Source of the DNA: Litoditis marina
Taxonomy: Eukaryota > Nematoda > Chromadorea > Rhabditida > Rhabditidae
Direction: 5' to 3'
DNA length: 64,000 nucleotides
Assembly: GCA_964036275.1 (NCBI GenBank)
Contig: OZ038438.1
Coordinates: 15,607,720 to 15,671,719, forward strand
Shown piece after piece: positions 36,165-48,600 of the stretch. A program made the position numbers and the translations under genes. The notes under the pieces were generated by a model. That model was not told the DNA's origin and did no database searches. It saw only the letters and a list, made by a program, of their open reading frames with translations. Position 1 is the stretch's first letter. The number at the start of each line of letters is the position of its first letter.

Positions 36165-39029
36165 ATGCTGCCCCACACCCTACTCATCTTGGCATTAGCC
36201 ACAGGTTTGTACTCAACAACTTCAATCAAACTCAAAACTTTCCCAACTCGGTGGCTCCGTGAGCACAACAACTCATAGAAGCGACTTCGAAGTCGAAGTT
36301 GCACTAGGAAAAAGTGGTGTAACTTCGACTAATAAGAAATATTGCCAATAAGTTCAACAGTTTAAAACAGAAACTTGATGTGTTCAAGTTGCAACCAGCT
36401 TGATTCAGTTAGAGAACCTAACCGTGCTCAAAAATACTCACGTTGAGCACCCTCTTTCACAGTGTTCTTTCGCGCACACGTTTTCAGCAGAATTGAGAGA
36501 CACAAACTTTGATGGATTGTTGTTTCGTTTAAGCCTCGATACTGTCGTGTATTAACGTGTTTTACGTGTTCATTTACAGGGTGGGCAACGGCTGCGGATA
36601 CCTGTGATGATACCACTTACATGACATGCCAAGCCCAGCTGAACCAGGCTTTGGGTTTGACCGACAGTCAGCCATGGTTTCGCCCGGATCAGTTCCGTTA
36701 CAAGGTGCAGTACTGAAATTTATAATCAATCAATAGTGGTTACATATAAGCTTGTCTTTGTTGTCGTTCTTCTATTTAGTCGCTCATTTTGTCAATGTAC
36801 ACTTCAATTTTTAGGTGGAACAGTTCTACCAACTCAACTCAGCTAACGGACTTCAGACCGTGTGCACGTGAGTTCGAAATTCGGGATTTACTGAATTAAA
36901 CGTTTCCATCAATCTCCGAATATATCCAATAGAATAAGAAAGCGAGAACATTTTCTGACGATACTTGCATCACAACGCCTTTTTGAAGTCCTATAGTAAG
37001 AAAAGGTTTAATGCTTTCTGACACATCAAAATATGAGATTTTGTGACCGCCGATTTGGTTTATATCAGCATTGATTTCTATCAAGATCTTCAACTACACA
37101 CTTTTCCTCTTTCTTTTCCGTGTTTATCACGTAATCGGTAGTTTTGAATATTTGTAATAATTATCGGCATATTTATTTTATGGTGTTATTACCGTTGTTT
37201 TGAATATTTGGTGGAGAACTGAACAACTGAATCCAGGGCATTCCGACAGTTCCGAACCTGCATGAAGTCAACCTACGCGGCGTGCATGAATGCCTACCAC
37301 TTCGTATCTGCTACAGCCACTCCCTACCAGGCCTACCAGTTTGTATCCACGTTCAACACCATGCACTTCACGTGTGGAGCTGGATTCCAGAGTGAGAAAT
37401 GAGACATTAAAAAGCAGAACATCATCACAATTTCGAAAAAGGAATTTCGTGAAAATAAACCTTGAGAATAAATATAAGAAGTCTAAGTTACTAGTTTTCG
37501 TCAGCATCATTCGTCACACTGTATCAGAACAGTTCTTACTACAAGGAGACCGAAACACAACTTGAGCAGAGGTTTTGTTGCGGGCTGCTCTTAACTGTAT
37601 TGAGATCAGAGAGCACAAATAGCTCGTATATTAGTTTGATCAGTCCACGTGACATTCACATGACAGTTCCACGCGACACGCAACGCGTGCAATCAAAAGT
37701 AGGATACAGCAGCTTTACGAGAAACCGTGTTGCTCTCCGGTCTCCTTTAAGTGTTCTCCATGTCATAGGGTTCATTCATAGACAGTATAATAAAACCAAC
37801 TAATTTTCGAGATTTCATCGGAAATGTGCCTTTGAGCAAAACATAGCATTCCAGTCAAACAAGTTCCGTTTTCCATTTTAACGGTCCTGATTGTGAATGT
37901 CATATTCATGTTTCGTTTCGCTTGTCGTGATGATCCATTTTTATTGTACACTAAAATTGATCCTCCTTATTTGCATTTCGAATTTATCGTTTATGTATTC
38001 ACCTTTGTTAGGAAAAGGAAAACGATAGCAACGTCTACACAGAACAGAATCAAGTTTTGGGGCATTGAATAGTATACACAACTCCTTTTCACTTTTTCTT
38101 GTCAACGGTGGAGGAGTGCCGAAGTGGAAGGCCAAAAGTATGTATCCTATCTGTTCTAAGATAATTGCTGGACTTCAATAAAACGACTTTGAAGTTTCTT
38201 GTAGAGGAATCTTGGGCGCGAAATAATTGGTACTAGGAATGTTGCTAAGACGACTTGTGAACCTCGGCAAACGTGAGCTGGAGATTCTTTTGTGAGCTAC
38301 GTGTTTCAGTTTATCTGAAGAATACCGGTTGCATGCAAACCACGTGGAGTGGATCTTCGTCCGAGCAGTTGTATGCCTACCGAACGGCGTTTGAGATGAA
38401 GAGTGACTCTGCTCCGGATTCCGCTTGCCAGTGAGTTCGTAGTCATCTGATTATTGTACCTCACTCTGCCTGTCAATCTCATCTCCCCCTTCCAGATTGG
38501 CCAATACGTACATGGATGGCTGGGAAAAGCAGCTGCTCTCCACCTGCGGTACATCCGCCCGCGACACCCAGTTCTGGGCCTGCGAATATGCCAGAATCAA
38601 CGTGTTCACCAGATTCCCCGCCTGTAATACTCGTTGCGTCCGTGAGTAGACTTGTTTTTCACGCCTAATCTTGTGTATACTATTGGTGCAAGCAGTTTTC
38701 AAACAAACCACTGCTCAAACGAACGAGAAATGAAATTTTCAAGCGCAATCGAATAATATAACGTATGCACCACTAAATGGTGTTTTCAGTTTCTTTTGTG
38801 TTTCGAACTAAGTATTTGGTCAGAAGTTTCGAAATAGATCACAAACAGTGCGAGTAATGTTTTGATATTGTTACTAGATTAAATACACAAAAATATCTTG
38901 ATTGTTCTATCAGCTATAAGAAGCAATGATGTTCTAGGACCAAGGTGTCACAAAGACTCGTACCTCTCATTTTGCTTAACTCTCGAGTTTTAAGTTTCAG
39001 TTCCGTACAATGGAGGAGGGATCGGATAA
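36165..39029 (+). CDS. Cys-rich secreted protein, paralogue B
   Basis: Seven exons (36165-36204, 36580-36704, 36815-36867, 37237-37391, 38310-38430, 38496-38641, 39001-39029) encode 222 residues. The signal peptide is MLPHTLLILALATGWATA. The mature part aligns along its length with paralogues A and C (GLQTVCTAF, HFTCGAGF, STCG, FWACEYAR) but has only 12 cysteines. The Cys before the RTTF-like segment is Tyr here (YAYRTAF), and the Cys eight residues before the conserved CG is also gone (DGWEKQLL). One intron present in A and C is missing. The short Gly-rich tail (LPYNGGGIG) is unique to this copy. The function is unknown; it is a secreted tandem duplicate. Confidence 0.8.
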
Positions 39030-39681
39030 CCCACCAATATCGGCAATACAGATGTTCATGCAGAGATTTTGTTTCGATTGTATAAAATAACACCCTCGCT
39101 ATCAATTATTTATTGATGTTTCTCTCACCCATATTGCAATAGAACGATAAAGTTTTCAAAAATTGACTTAGTTTAAAACTTATATTTGAGCCACATGATC
39201 GAAACGAACAGAGATACATCTGATACATATGAACTTCCAAACCTGGTCAAAACGATTTGTTGTGATTGTTAAACATTACGTAAGATTTGTTTGTTCACGA
39301 GTATTGTTCGACAATGAATCGACTTCCACTTTCATCACGACGTGCGTTTTAGTTGAAAACTGTTTGGGTGAACTTGCTGCGCGCGAGAAATGCTAACATC
39401 AAAATTTCCACGTAGTGAAACTTGAATCAGAAATCTGTGTCGATAGCGCAATGGATTGTACCGATAGCGCAATGGCGTGTCCACTCACAATTTCGCGTAG
39501 TTCAATTATGTTTGAATTCGTGAATCAACGGAATTGGAAAATTAGGAGAAATTCTAATGAATCACTGTTTGCAAAACTGAACATTTGAAAATTGACTGCA
39601 ATTTTTAGAGCTTGAACAGAACGTTCGAAGATCATACGATTTCAAAAAGCCTGCGTTTCGGGAAGGGCTTTCACACTGGAT

Positions 39682-39948
39682 TAGGGTTGTTAATCGAGTT
39701 CAGAAATTTCGAGTTTTTCGAGTTTCGAGTATTTCGAGTTTTTAGAAATTTAGAGTTTTTCGAGTTTCGAGTTTTTCGAGTTTCGAGACTCGAATTTTCG
39801 AGTTTTTCGAGTTCTAGTTGAACAAAAACTGGAATTTTCGAATTTTTCGAGTTCGAGTTTTCCGAATTTCGAGTTGAACTCGAAACTCGAATTTTTGAGT
39901 TTTTTTTTTCGAGTTTTTCGAGTTCGAGTTTTATTTTTAACAACCCTA
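39682..39948. mobile_element. Non-autonomous hAT-like element, copy 1 (267 bp)
   Basis: The ends TAGGGTTGTTAA and TTAACAACCCTA are perfect 12-bp inverted repeats. The element is flanked by the exact 8-bp direct repeat CACTGGAT (39674-39681 and 39949-39956). An 8-bp duplication and YAGGGTTG termini fit the hAT superfamily. The interior has no transposase; it is a run of imperfect TCGAGTTTTTCGAGTTTCGAG repeats, which explains the Asn/Ser/Lys-repeat open frames here. Confidence 0.85.
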
Positions 39949-40651
39949 CACTGGATCATCAATCACAGAGTGAAAATACGATAAGTATCATTGCGCATGT
40001 TTTATAGTGAAACAACCTGGCTGAACTAACGTTCGCCAAACCCCAATGGGGCCCGGGCTCTATTATGTTAAACTGAGTTCGCTTCTTATGGAAAAAAAAA
40101 TACACATTCGACAAACAGTATCATTCCACGAACCATAAATCTTTATTTTTTCGAAATAACTTCGTCTGTGGTCATTTTTCATATTTTTCGGCAATAAAAA
40201 ATATTTAATCCTGCCTATCATATTACTTGAATTATTCAAGTAAGTTTAGCTAGGCGAAATGGGACTAAATATGCATGGATGGTAGTGAATGATCAAGCCC
40301 ACTCCACCCATCAGTTTTTTGTGAACGATTTTCTTGTTTTGTTGTAGATCTTAATGTGTTGGAAACGTGGGAGTTATCTATTACTCCATCACAGTACATG
40401 AAGTGAGATCCGAGAGGGGGTTTGGCTTTCAGATGTCGCTTCACATGACACGGGTTCGATCCCAACTGGTCGCGGTATCTATAAAGACAACTGCAAGAGC
40501 GGTTCTATACAGCGTATACATGCTTCTTTCTTCACGTTCAGTATCCCGATAGTTATTATCAAACATATGTGACTGTAATTGACACCGAATGAAGTAACAA
40601 ACACATGAAATAAGCTGTACTCAAATAAAACAAGCGTGGTAGTGCATGCGA

Positions 40652-40853
40652 GTGCTATAGTCGCCGCCAACGGAAAAGCGGGAGAGTACTGTATATCTGA
40701 ATTTCCGCTGTATACGGACAGATCTTTTCCATTCCGGAGCTTGTAGACCGCGCACTCTCGTAGCGCAGTGGTTAGCGCCCTGCTCCAAACATTTTGCTCA
40801 CAGGTTCGATCCCGAGGAAAGACAAAAATCTTTAAATTTGGCACCCACTATAG
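40652..40853 (+). mobile_element. tRNA-derived SINE, intact copy (about 200 bp)
   Basis: It carries a pol III A box (TAGCGCAGTGGTTAGCGC from 40761) and a B box (GGTTCGATCCC at 40803-40813) at tRNA-like spacing, but the arms cannot form a tRNA cloverleaf. A second copy, in reverse orientation, is split by the unit at 45661-52268 and matches from CTATAGTC at the 5' side to TTTGGCRCCCACTATA at the 3' end. That match defines the family and its boundaries. No poly(A) tail is seen. Confidence 0.75.
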
Positions 40854-41145
40854 GCGTGTCTTGTACTCATAAAAAATCAATTTTCCCCTTGAAAGTATTG
40901 GGTGAAGATCGGAGCCCGGCTAGGAAAATGGTCTGTTTGTGTTTTCCAGTTGAAACAAGCGGTGATGATGTGCTACCGATTGCTAATCCGTGTGCACCGT
41001 GGCACTTTAATCTGCTTAAGAACTTGATAAGGTAGGGTGGGTCCCTGCGGAGAGGAGAAGTAGCTCAGGGTGATAATTGATTGCGTTAGATAAGAATTGA
41101 TTTACGGCTCTAACTTGCTATTTTTGCTATCAGTCGCCATCGAGT

Positions 41146-44100
41146 ATGCGCAACCAAATCCCCGTTGTGCTGGCGATTTTCTGCCTGATCGGTAAGCATT
41201 TCGTGTTTTTCACCAGTGTTTGTGTACTTTGTTTTTTCTCGGATATGAAAAGTACCGCTGATTGTCCATTCTTGAACCTCGTCGTCTACCGTTCTGCTGT
41301 AAACGGAGATGGTGTCGGTTTTTGCCTAGCTCATCGCCAAACACAGTCATTGAAAAGGTGTCCAGTAATTTTTCGTTCACTCCTACCTTTATAAACACCA
41401 AACGCCGAAATACAAGCAAATATGTTCCAATTTCCTCCGACGTTTCTGCTATAACTTTTGAACTCAACAGTTGTAACTTTTTGAAACATACACTTCAATG
41501 TTTATACGCATCTTGTTGTTACTTTGTTGTATAGTTCAAACTAATTGAGCATAACAACTTCGAGGCAAGCATTGTTTGTAAAAAAAACTAATGACGTAGT
41601 GAGATATTTGCTAGCTATTTCCAACTCTTCCCAGGACTCATAAATGCGACATGCCCTGCCGTGTCATCTTCAATGTGTAACGTAGACACCTTGAGATGCT
41701 GTGATTCTCAGTTCCAGAATGCGTTAGGACTCAGAAACTGCACAGGTGATATTTACCAGATGCTTTGTACTTAGTGTACTACCACTTCTGTTTATTCAAA
41801 AATGCGAAACGAACCGATTCGATAATTAACAAAATATAATTTTGAATGTATCCTATTTCTCTACTTTAAGTCGGAAAAGTTTCACTTAAACCGTTATCGC
41901 GAAATAAACAATAGCAAAACTTCCCTCTTTGTGCCATTTTTTCCAGTCATGAACTGCTCAATATTTTTTTCACTGAATCATGAAAAGTCCAAAAAATCTC
42001 CAAGGCCAATTATTGGAATGAATTGGATGAATTCTGCACTATTTTGTCTGAATATTTTCATCTGATTACTATAATAATATGAATATGTTCGTATTTGTTT
42101 ACAATAGGTGCCTTCTGGGATGAACCCCAATGTCACCGAAGGGAGTTAGAGAAAATCTACAGTAATGGTACTGCGGGACTATTCACCACCTGCTCGTTGG
42201 TTTTTTCGAAATTTGTGATTTAAAATGCCCAATTTAACTCCTCGATTCAAATTCTAACTGAATTTTCCGTATGTTCTGAGATACTAAGCCGTGTATTTAA
42301 CTTAGGCGGCGTATATAGCGGGATCTTCGTTCTGGTGTTTAAAAAACATAAGGTACCTTGTTAAAACCAAAATTCACGCAGAAACTGATATAATCAGGGC
42401 ACAATTAGTTAGTCATGATTCGAGGGTAAAACTGTCGCATGCAATTCACTTATATGGTTTCCTGATAAAGAACTCTTGCCACGTTATGTGCGAAAAAAGA
42501 CCCATGCGAAGGGGACTAAAAGACATTTAACTTTGATATTGTAAACGAAGTAACATTTTAAACAGAGAAAAACATTGCAGATTTCCTGCTTGATGTTAAA
42601 GTACAACGTTCTTTCAGAGCGTTCTCTTCCTATTACCAATGTCTGGGCCTTTCCGCGGGTAATTGTACTTCGATGCAATTCCACATGGGTCAAGGAATGT
42701 CCCTGGGGTACGTGAACATAAAAATTTGAATTGATACTATTTTAGATGATTCATGTTTGTTGGGCTGACGGTTTTGAAGCGAATACGCCAAAATGATTGT
42801 TCGAGAAGTTTAAGGTTTCTAGGTAGTGCGAAACTGCAGAGTTTTCTTTCGTTTTCGACCACGTTAGGACACTCACAGAGAGTTTTCGAAAAATCTGACT
42901 TCCACGACAGTTATTGATGATTCATACTCTTCGCAGCAATAATTAAAAATGAATTGCGATGTGGTTCATTCCGAATAGCGCACCGAGAAGGACGAAGGCA
43001 TTGAATATCCTAGCGGCAAATACCACAGCTGTAACTCTCTCCTCTGAGATATTTGCTTTTTCAGAAATGCAATCGAGCTTGTTTCCATTTACAAGCAGTT
43101 TGGATTTGCGTGTGGAGCAGGCTTGGATAGTAAGTTGATTGTGTACATTCGCCTTTCGAGTTCTGTTTGGAGCAATGTGTTTTCTCTCTGATGAACCTAA
43201 TATATTGCCAATAGTTTTTTTCATAGTGGCATTTTTGATACTCATTAGTCTCATCAGTTTGCGCACGTGCGGAAAAACAAGAAAATACGAAGAAAGTGCA
43301 GAAAAAGTTTTTATAGCATCTCAATACCTTCCACGGTGACATGTAGTAATTCGAAACACAGAATTATTAGAAAAATACAATTGTGAGAGCGTGACAGTGC
43401 AAATGTTCATGTTCGCGTCGTCTATGTTGGTTTTAGTATGCATTCCTCTGATTTTCAGTTTGTATGAGCGTTCAAATATCATTTTTTTGTGATTCAACAT
43501 TGTAGGGAAACCGTATTTTTACTCTTATCAGATGATTCTGAGCGCAAGGAGAAGGAATTATGACGTAACCATGAGGAGAGAACTATAACAACTGCACTTT
43601 ATAGGTTCATCACTATTGAAGTTAATTGAACAATATAAACATTTCAGTCCAATAATTTTATTTCTCTCTACAGTTTTCGTGAACCAGGATGGGTGCATGT
43701 CTTCCGTTTTCGCCCAGAACTCGACGGCTATCGAAGCATGTCGCACAACATTCGCCAACAATCTTCAAGCCAACTGGGATAGCAGATGCACGTGAGTGAA
43801 CCAGGAATTCCGCATTTGAGTTCCACAACATGTTGAGACGCCCTTTATGCAGGCTATGTTGTTAGGCAGATTTAGGATCTTGATAGACTTCATTGACCTC
43901 CATTTCTGATTCGTTCCTGCATTGTTGACTGAAGGGAAACACGTTTCTGGAGAAGATGGTTGAAGTTGCTCAAAAGTTCAGTTCAATTCACCCACTCACT
44001 CAACTGAGAGATAGTCTCGGTAGGAAACAGTGGCGTTATCCGTATGTGACACTGAAGAGTGCTCTTCTAGGAACACTCCGTGGCCGAATAGGGTAGAAAA

Positions 44101-45002
44101 CTCTTTGCCGCACCCTTCAGATGGCGTACCATAATGCATACATGATGATATAATGTACTTTCTGTATGTATTGGCAGGTACTATTCGGAGTACGACGGCT
44201 GCATGCAGGAGCTGTTCAAGTACAGCTGTGGAACGGAGGCTGGCTGGTGGGCCTGTGAATACGCCCGTCAAGGAGGACGCACCTTCCTGCACGAATGTGC
44301 GGAACACTGTACAGGTCGGTCAGGAGGTTCACGCATTTCATTAAATAAGCATACAATAAATGATTAATTTACTAAGACATTAAGTTCCTTAAAGGATAGA
44401 TACAACGGTTACAATAGGTTGCTATCTGAAGGTGGGCAGTATTAAAAATTACATGTGGAAATAGTTTTGAGAACATAATCCGATTCCATCACATTCAGAA
44501 CTATGAATCAGAGAGAAACGGTACGTGACCGTTTTCGATTAGTTAGACTTTCATTTTTTCTTCAAAACTGATGGTTGATCTAGAATAGGATTATTATAAT
44601 AATCTCCGAATCCGGTGAAAAATAGAATATTAATAGAAACCGGAAAATCTGCAACTATGCATGAACAAAGAAACGAGGTAGTGTATGGCCCGTTCTGTTT
44701 ATTTTCACATTCATCTGAATAATTTAAAATTACAAAAATCGACAGTAACTGTAGTAGATGAGAGAGAGGCATGGGTCCTTTGAAAGTTGAGACCATAATT
44801 GTGTTTCCACAGATCAAACCTAGTATATTTCGAGAGGAATCTTTCTCTGGGATAAGATTTGTCACAAATGCAAATATAAAAGAACGCTGAAATTCTCTGA
44901 TTAAGATGCATACTTTCGAAATATACGATTCACGAAAGTTCCAAATGGAATAAGTTCTTCTATTACTGTTCATTTTCAGTCATCGACAACTTCACCAAAT
45001 GA
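41146..45002 (+). CDS. Cys-rich secreted protein, paralogue C
   Basis: Eight exons (41146-41191, 41635-41745, 42108-42195, 42618-42707, 43065-43129, 43674-43791, 44178-44314, 44980-45002) encode 225 residues. The signal peptide is MRNQIPVVLAIFCLIGLINA. The mature part has 18 cysteines, the most of the three copies, including an extra N-terminal cluster (CNVDTLRCCDSQF). Family landmarks are present: GLFTTCSAF, FGFACGAGL, YSCGTEAGWWACEYARQ and a C-terminal HECAEHC. Several N-linked sequons are visible (NCT, NGT, NST, NFT). Intron phases run 1,1,2,2,1,2,1, the same order as in paralogue A, which supports origin by tandem duplication. Function is unknown. A splice acceptor (GCTATCAG) lies 12 nt before the ATG. 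Confidence 0.8.
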
Positions 45003-45545
45003 TCTATCATCTCCACACAACAAGACTCACTGTTTTTATTCCACGTGATCGTTTGTTTAATACAAAATTTATATCGGTGTATTTGATGTTGAATATGTTG
45101 AAGTATTTTGATAAAACACAGAAAATGAACAAACCCTTATTGCTTATGTTTGTCGCTGTTCCACGATCTACATTCCTACAGTACTCTCCCTTATTGGACG
45201 GATAGCTGACTTGTTAGCCTCACCAACAGACAAACTTTTTACGTTGGCTCGAATAGTACTTTAAAAAAGATAGTATTAGACTTCGGCTCAGTCCTTGAAG
45301 AGAGGTGAACACCACTGCTATTGTGTTTTGTTTTTCTGTTTTTGACGTATGATATCAGAAAGTTCAGGCAGAATTTAAAATTGCAAATTCATGTTGAATT
45401 GTTTCCTTATGTATTTTCTTCTTTCAAAGATTTGTTGCTCAATATTTAGAAATGTTGTTCTCTAGCTTGATAGGCAAAGGAGTAGCAATACTCTTGAAAA
45501 TTCTAAATTCAAACTATAAGTTATATTTATCACACTGTACGTTTC
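45003..45545. other. Intergenic, nothing recognised
   Basis: About 540 bp between paralogue C and the SINE fragment. No gene, RNA or repeat was seen. Confidence 0.5.
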
Positions 45546-45660
45546 CTTATAGTGGGCGCCAAATTTATAAATTTCTGTCACTCGCCTGAACCAAACCTGC
45601 GAGCAAAATATTGGTAGCAGGGCGCGAACCACTGCGATATTAGTGCACATCACCGGCAAT
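45546..45660 (-). mobile_element. SINE copy 2, 3' half (split)
   Basis: Read on the minus strand it carries ATCGCAGTGGTTCGCGCCC and ends GGCGCCCACTATAAGG, matching the second half of the SINE at 40652-40853. The first half is at 52269-52356, on the far side of the 6.6-kb inverted-repeat unit. Confidence 0.75.
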
Positions 45661-48600
45661 CGCTCTGAAGCCTGAACGCTAGTAGATACGCGAGGAAAAA
45701 CCCGATGTTGATATCAACTAGGGAATCTACTAGCGTTTTGGGTTACGGTAGCTGAAGTATTGACGCGGGCAACGGTTATTCTTAAATTTCATATTGAATG
45801 TTAGAAACTTAATAAATTAAGCGTTTACCAAAAATAAAGTACTTAAAATAAGTACTTATGAAATAGTTATACATTTATTGCCATTTTGTACAACTATTGT
45901 TGTTAGGCAATATCGCGATTTGATATATTTCCTCATACGGGTACCCCCACAAACACGGTGGGCACCTGCCGGGGCAGGGTAAAAATCCCCCCTTCCTCCC
46001 CTCGTGGGTCACGGGTTCGGTCATCGGGTCATAAGGATTTAAGGCACAGCAGAATCACGGCAAAGTCCCTACCGCCCCACAGCTTTCCTTTCGAATTTAT
46101 CCCGTAAGCACAAGACTTGATTTGTAGTCTGTATCTTTTAGGGTTCTCGAGGGGTGGATTAGTATGTCTTGAAATAAGCATGGAAAACATAGGGCACATT
46201 AAGCACAATTAGTTTGGAGTCTTCTCTGATAGTACGACAGATTTGGTTAGTGAAATCTATTTTGTTGGTACATCAGTATAATAAACCGTATCTAATTGTC
46301 CATTTGATCACTTGATTCGAAGATGGATTGGGGATCAAGCATTCTCATAGTCGTTATTCTTTTCCATCTCGCACCCTTTAAGGTGACTGCAGGTATGAAT
46401 CTGGACTTGATTGCGTAATTGTCCCCGTGTAAATGCTTCCAGTATATATTCTTACTGTATTCTAGCACGGTAGCAGTAACAACTTTGACCAGGAGTTTAT
46501 TGTAAGGTCGCGAAATGCCTAATGCTCTCGTCGCCTTATCGTTTTCTGGTCTCCAGTTTCCAAGAGAGCCAACTACAATTGGTAGTTGTTGCACTTTGTA
46601 GCCTTTCAATTCGTATTCAGCTTGAATTCCGAGATATTTATCGATTTTTCTCTGGTAAGCTGTTTGCATGGCTGCCTCTCTGTTCTCGAAAGGACATGTA
46701 ACATCAGATATGATTAATTCCTTATTTTCCTCATCAAATAGCATAATGTCCGGTCTCTGTCTATTTGAACCATGGTCAGATTTTCTGTCTACTGTAAGGC
46801 GTAGATGTTTCTTGGTTCCTTCTCGGATACCTTGCACTACTCTTTGTAGAACAGAATCATGACGTTCCGATATCAAAGTACCCAAATGGGTTTTACACTG
46901 ATTCAATACATGTCCCAAGGTTTCCCATTCGTAACCACATCTCCGGCATGTTTTATCTGAATCTTCTTTGTTGTATTGAATAGCACATACTTTCAGTCTG
47001 GTTATATCCAATCTTGCCTGATGAACGAATGAGTTTGAACTATAACTCAACATTCCACCATCTCTGACAAATTGGTTGTTTCTGGAATCTCTACCCACCA
47101 CTTCACTCACTCTTCCCATACGTTTGTATTCGGAGGTGAAATTTGTATAAATATGTTCCTGCACAGCACTGCGCAGTTTTAAGTGCAACACTTTAGCATT
47201 CTGACTAGTGAGTACGATTTCCGGCAGTTCGGATGTAGCTTGTAGTTTGAGTTTCAATTCATCGTATTCCCAAACAAATTCAAACTTGTACAAGTGTCTG
47301 CGTAGATGAACTGTAGCTTCTCTCATTCGCGAGAAAACGTTGTAAACGTTGACCGATTTGTGATTATCGATTCTGTTTAGAAAATCAACAGCGTCCAACT
47401 GACTAACTACTGTTTTATCTTTGTAGTATCGATCGGTAGTTGAAAGAAGAAAGTCCCAGAACATTCGTTTGATAAACGGTTCATCTGACCACAGTCTCTT
47501 CAAGTTGGAAACAATATTTCCTATCATCATGGTTGTCTTCGGGCACAAAACTCCCAATCCACCACGTTTGATAGGCATCTGTACGTAATCACGGGGACCA
47601 CCTTTAATAGGGATGTTGTGTATTATTCTAGCTGCATCCATAACATTGCTAGAGAATTCAGTTATTTCTTTCATTAGGGGCGTGGCATTGCTCCCAATGT
47701 AGGTCACTCGAGGTAAAATAAACGTCTTGAGTGCGTCTAGTTTCTGATGTGGTTGTAGTTTACTGTCTGTTAACTTTCGCAGATCTTGACTACTCTGTTT
47801 GAATATATCGACACAGCTGGATTTGTGTTTCGCACTGAGATTGACTCCCAGGTATTTGTAGCTTGAGTTGTTATCGAGGACTCGAATCGGTTCGTTTCTG
47901 ATACTCAGTGGGTTATGGTACAAAACTTTACCCCTGAGTATTGTCAGAGTGGCACACTTTCTGGGTTTAAAAACCAAGTTTAGTTTCTGAGCTTCCCTAT
48001 CCATAGAGTTCAACTCATTCTGGAGGTTGGCAACATTGTTGCACATAATAACCATGTCATCCGCAAAGGCCAGCAGTTTAATTCTGCTCTCAATAAATCG
48101 ATGCCCAAGCGCTGTTTTGAGATGGTTTCTGATAAGATATTCCAAGCTAATGTTGAAGAGTGTTGGACTTATTGGGTCCCCTTGTTTAACTCCAGAATGC
48201 AGCGTGATAGGGTTGGTCAAATCGTCATTTGATGCCACCCGCATAGTACTATTGCAGTAGAAGTCACGTATAATACCAATAAATTCAGGCGGAAACCCGA
48301 ACGTATCAAGAGAATGTAATATGAGTTCATGAGGTACAGAGCCAAAAGCATTGGTGAGATCTAGGAATGCTACGGAAATATTTCCTTTGGCAGCTCTGGC
48401 TTCATCTATTGCCGATCTGAGGATGCAGATATTTTCCGCGCATCCCTCTCTCTCTGAGAATCCCTTTTGGGCTTTGCTAATAAGACCAGAAACATTTTTC
48501 AGTCTGTTATTCCAAAGGCTACTGTATACCTTGTATAATGTACTCATTAAACTGATAGGTCTCCAGTTGCTCACATCAGACTCGTCTCCGTCTTTATAAA

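Larger units (their letters stand above)
39030..41145. other. Repeat-rich intergenic between paralogues B and C
   Basis: Contains a hAT-like mini-element (39682-39948), a tRNA-derived SINE (40652-40853), a duplicated 14-mer CGATAGCGCAATGG at 39441-39454 and 39462-39475 that resembles a tRNA A box, and an isolated B-box-like GGTTCGATCCC near 40443-40453 that may be a decayed SINE. No coding sequence is supported. Confidence 0.6.

Noticed and set aside
39612..39962. Open frames rich in Asn-Ser-Lys or Phe-Arg-Val repeats
   Set aside because: They arise from the TCGAG/TTTTT repeats of the hAT-like mini-element.
40755..40820. Possible tRNA gene
   Set aside because: A and B boxes are present but the acceptor and T arms do not pair, and the match continues far outside tRNA limits in the second copy, so it is a SINE.
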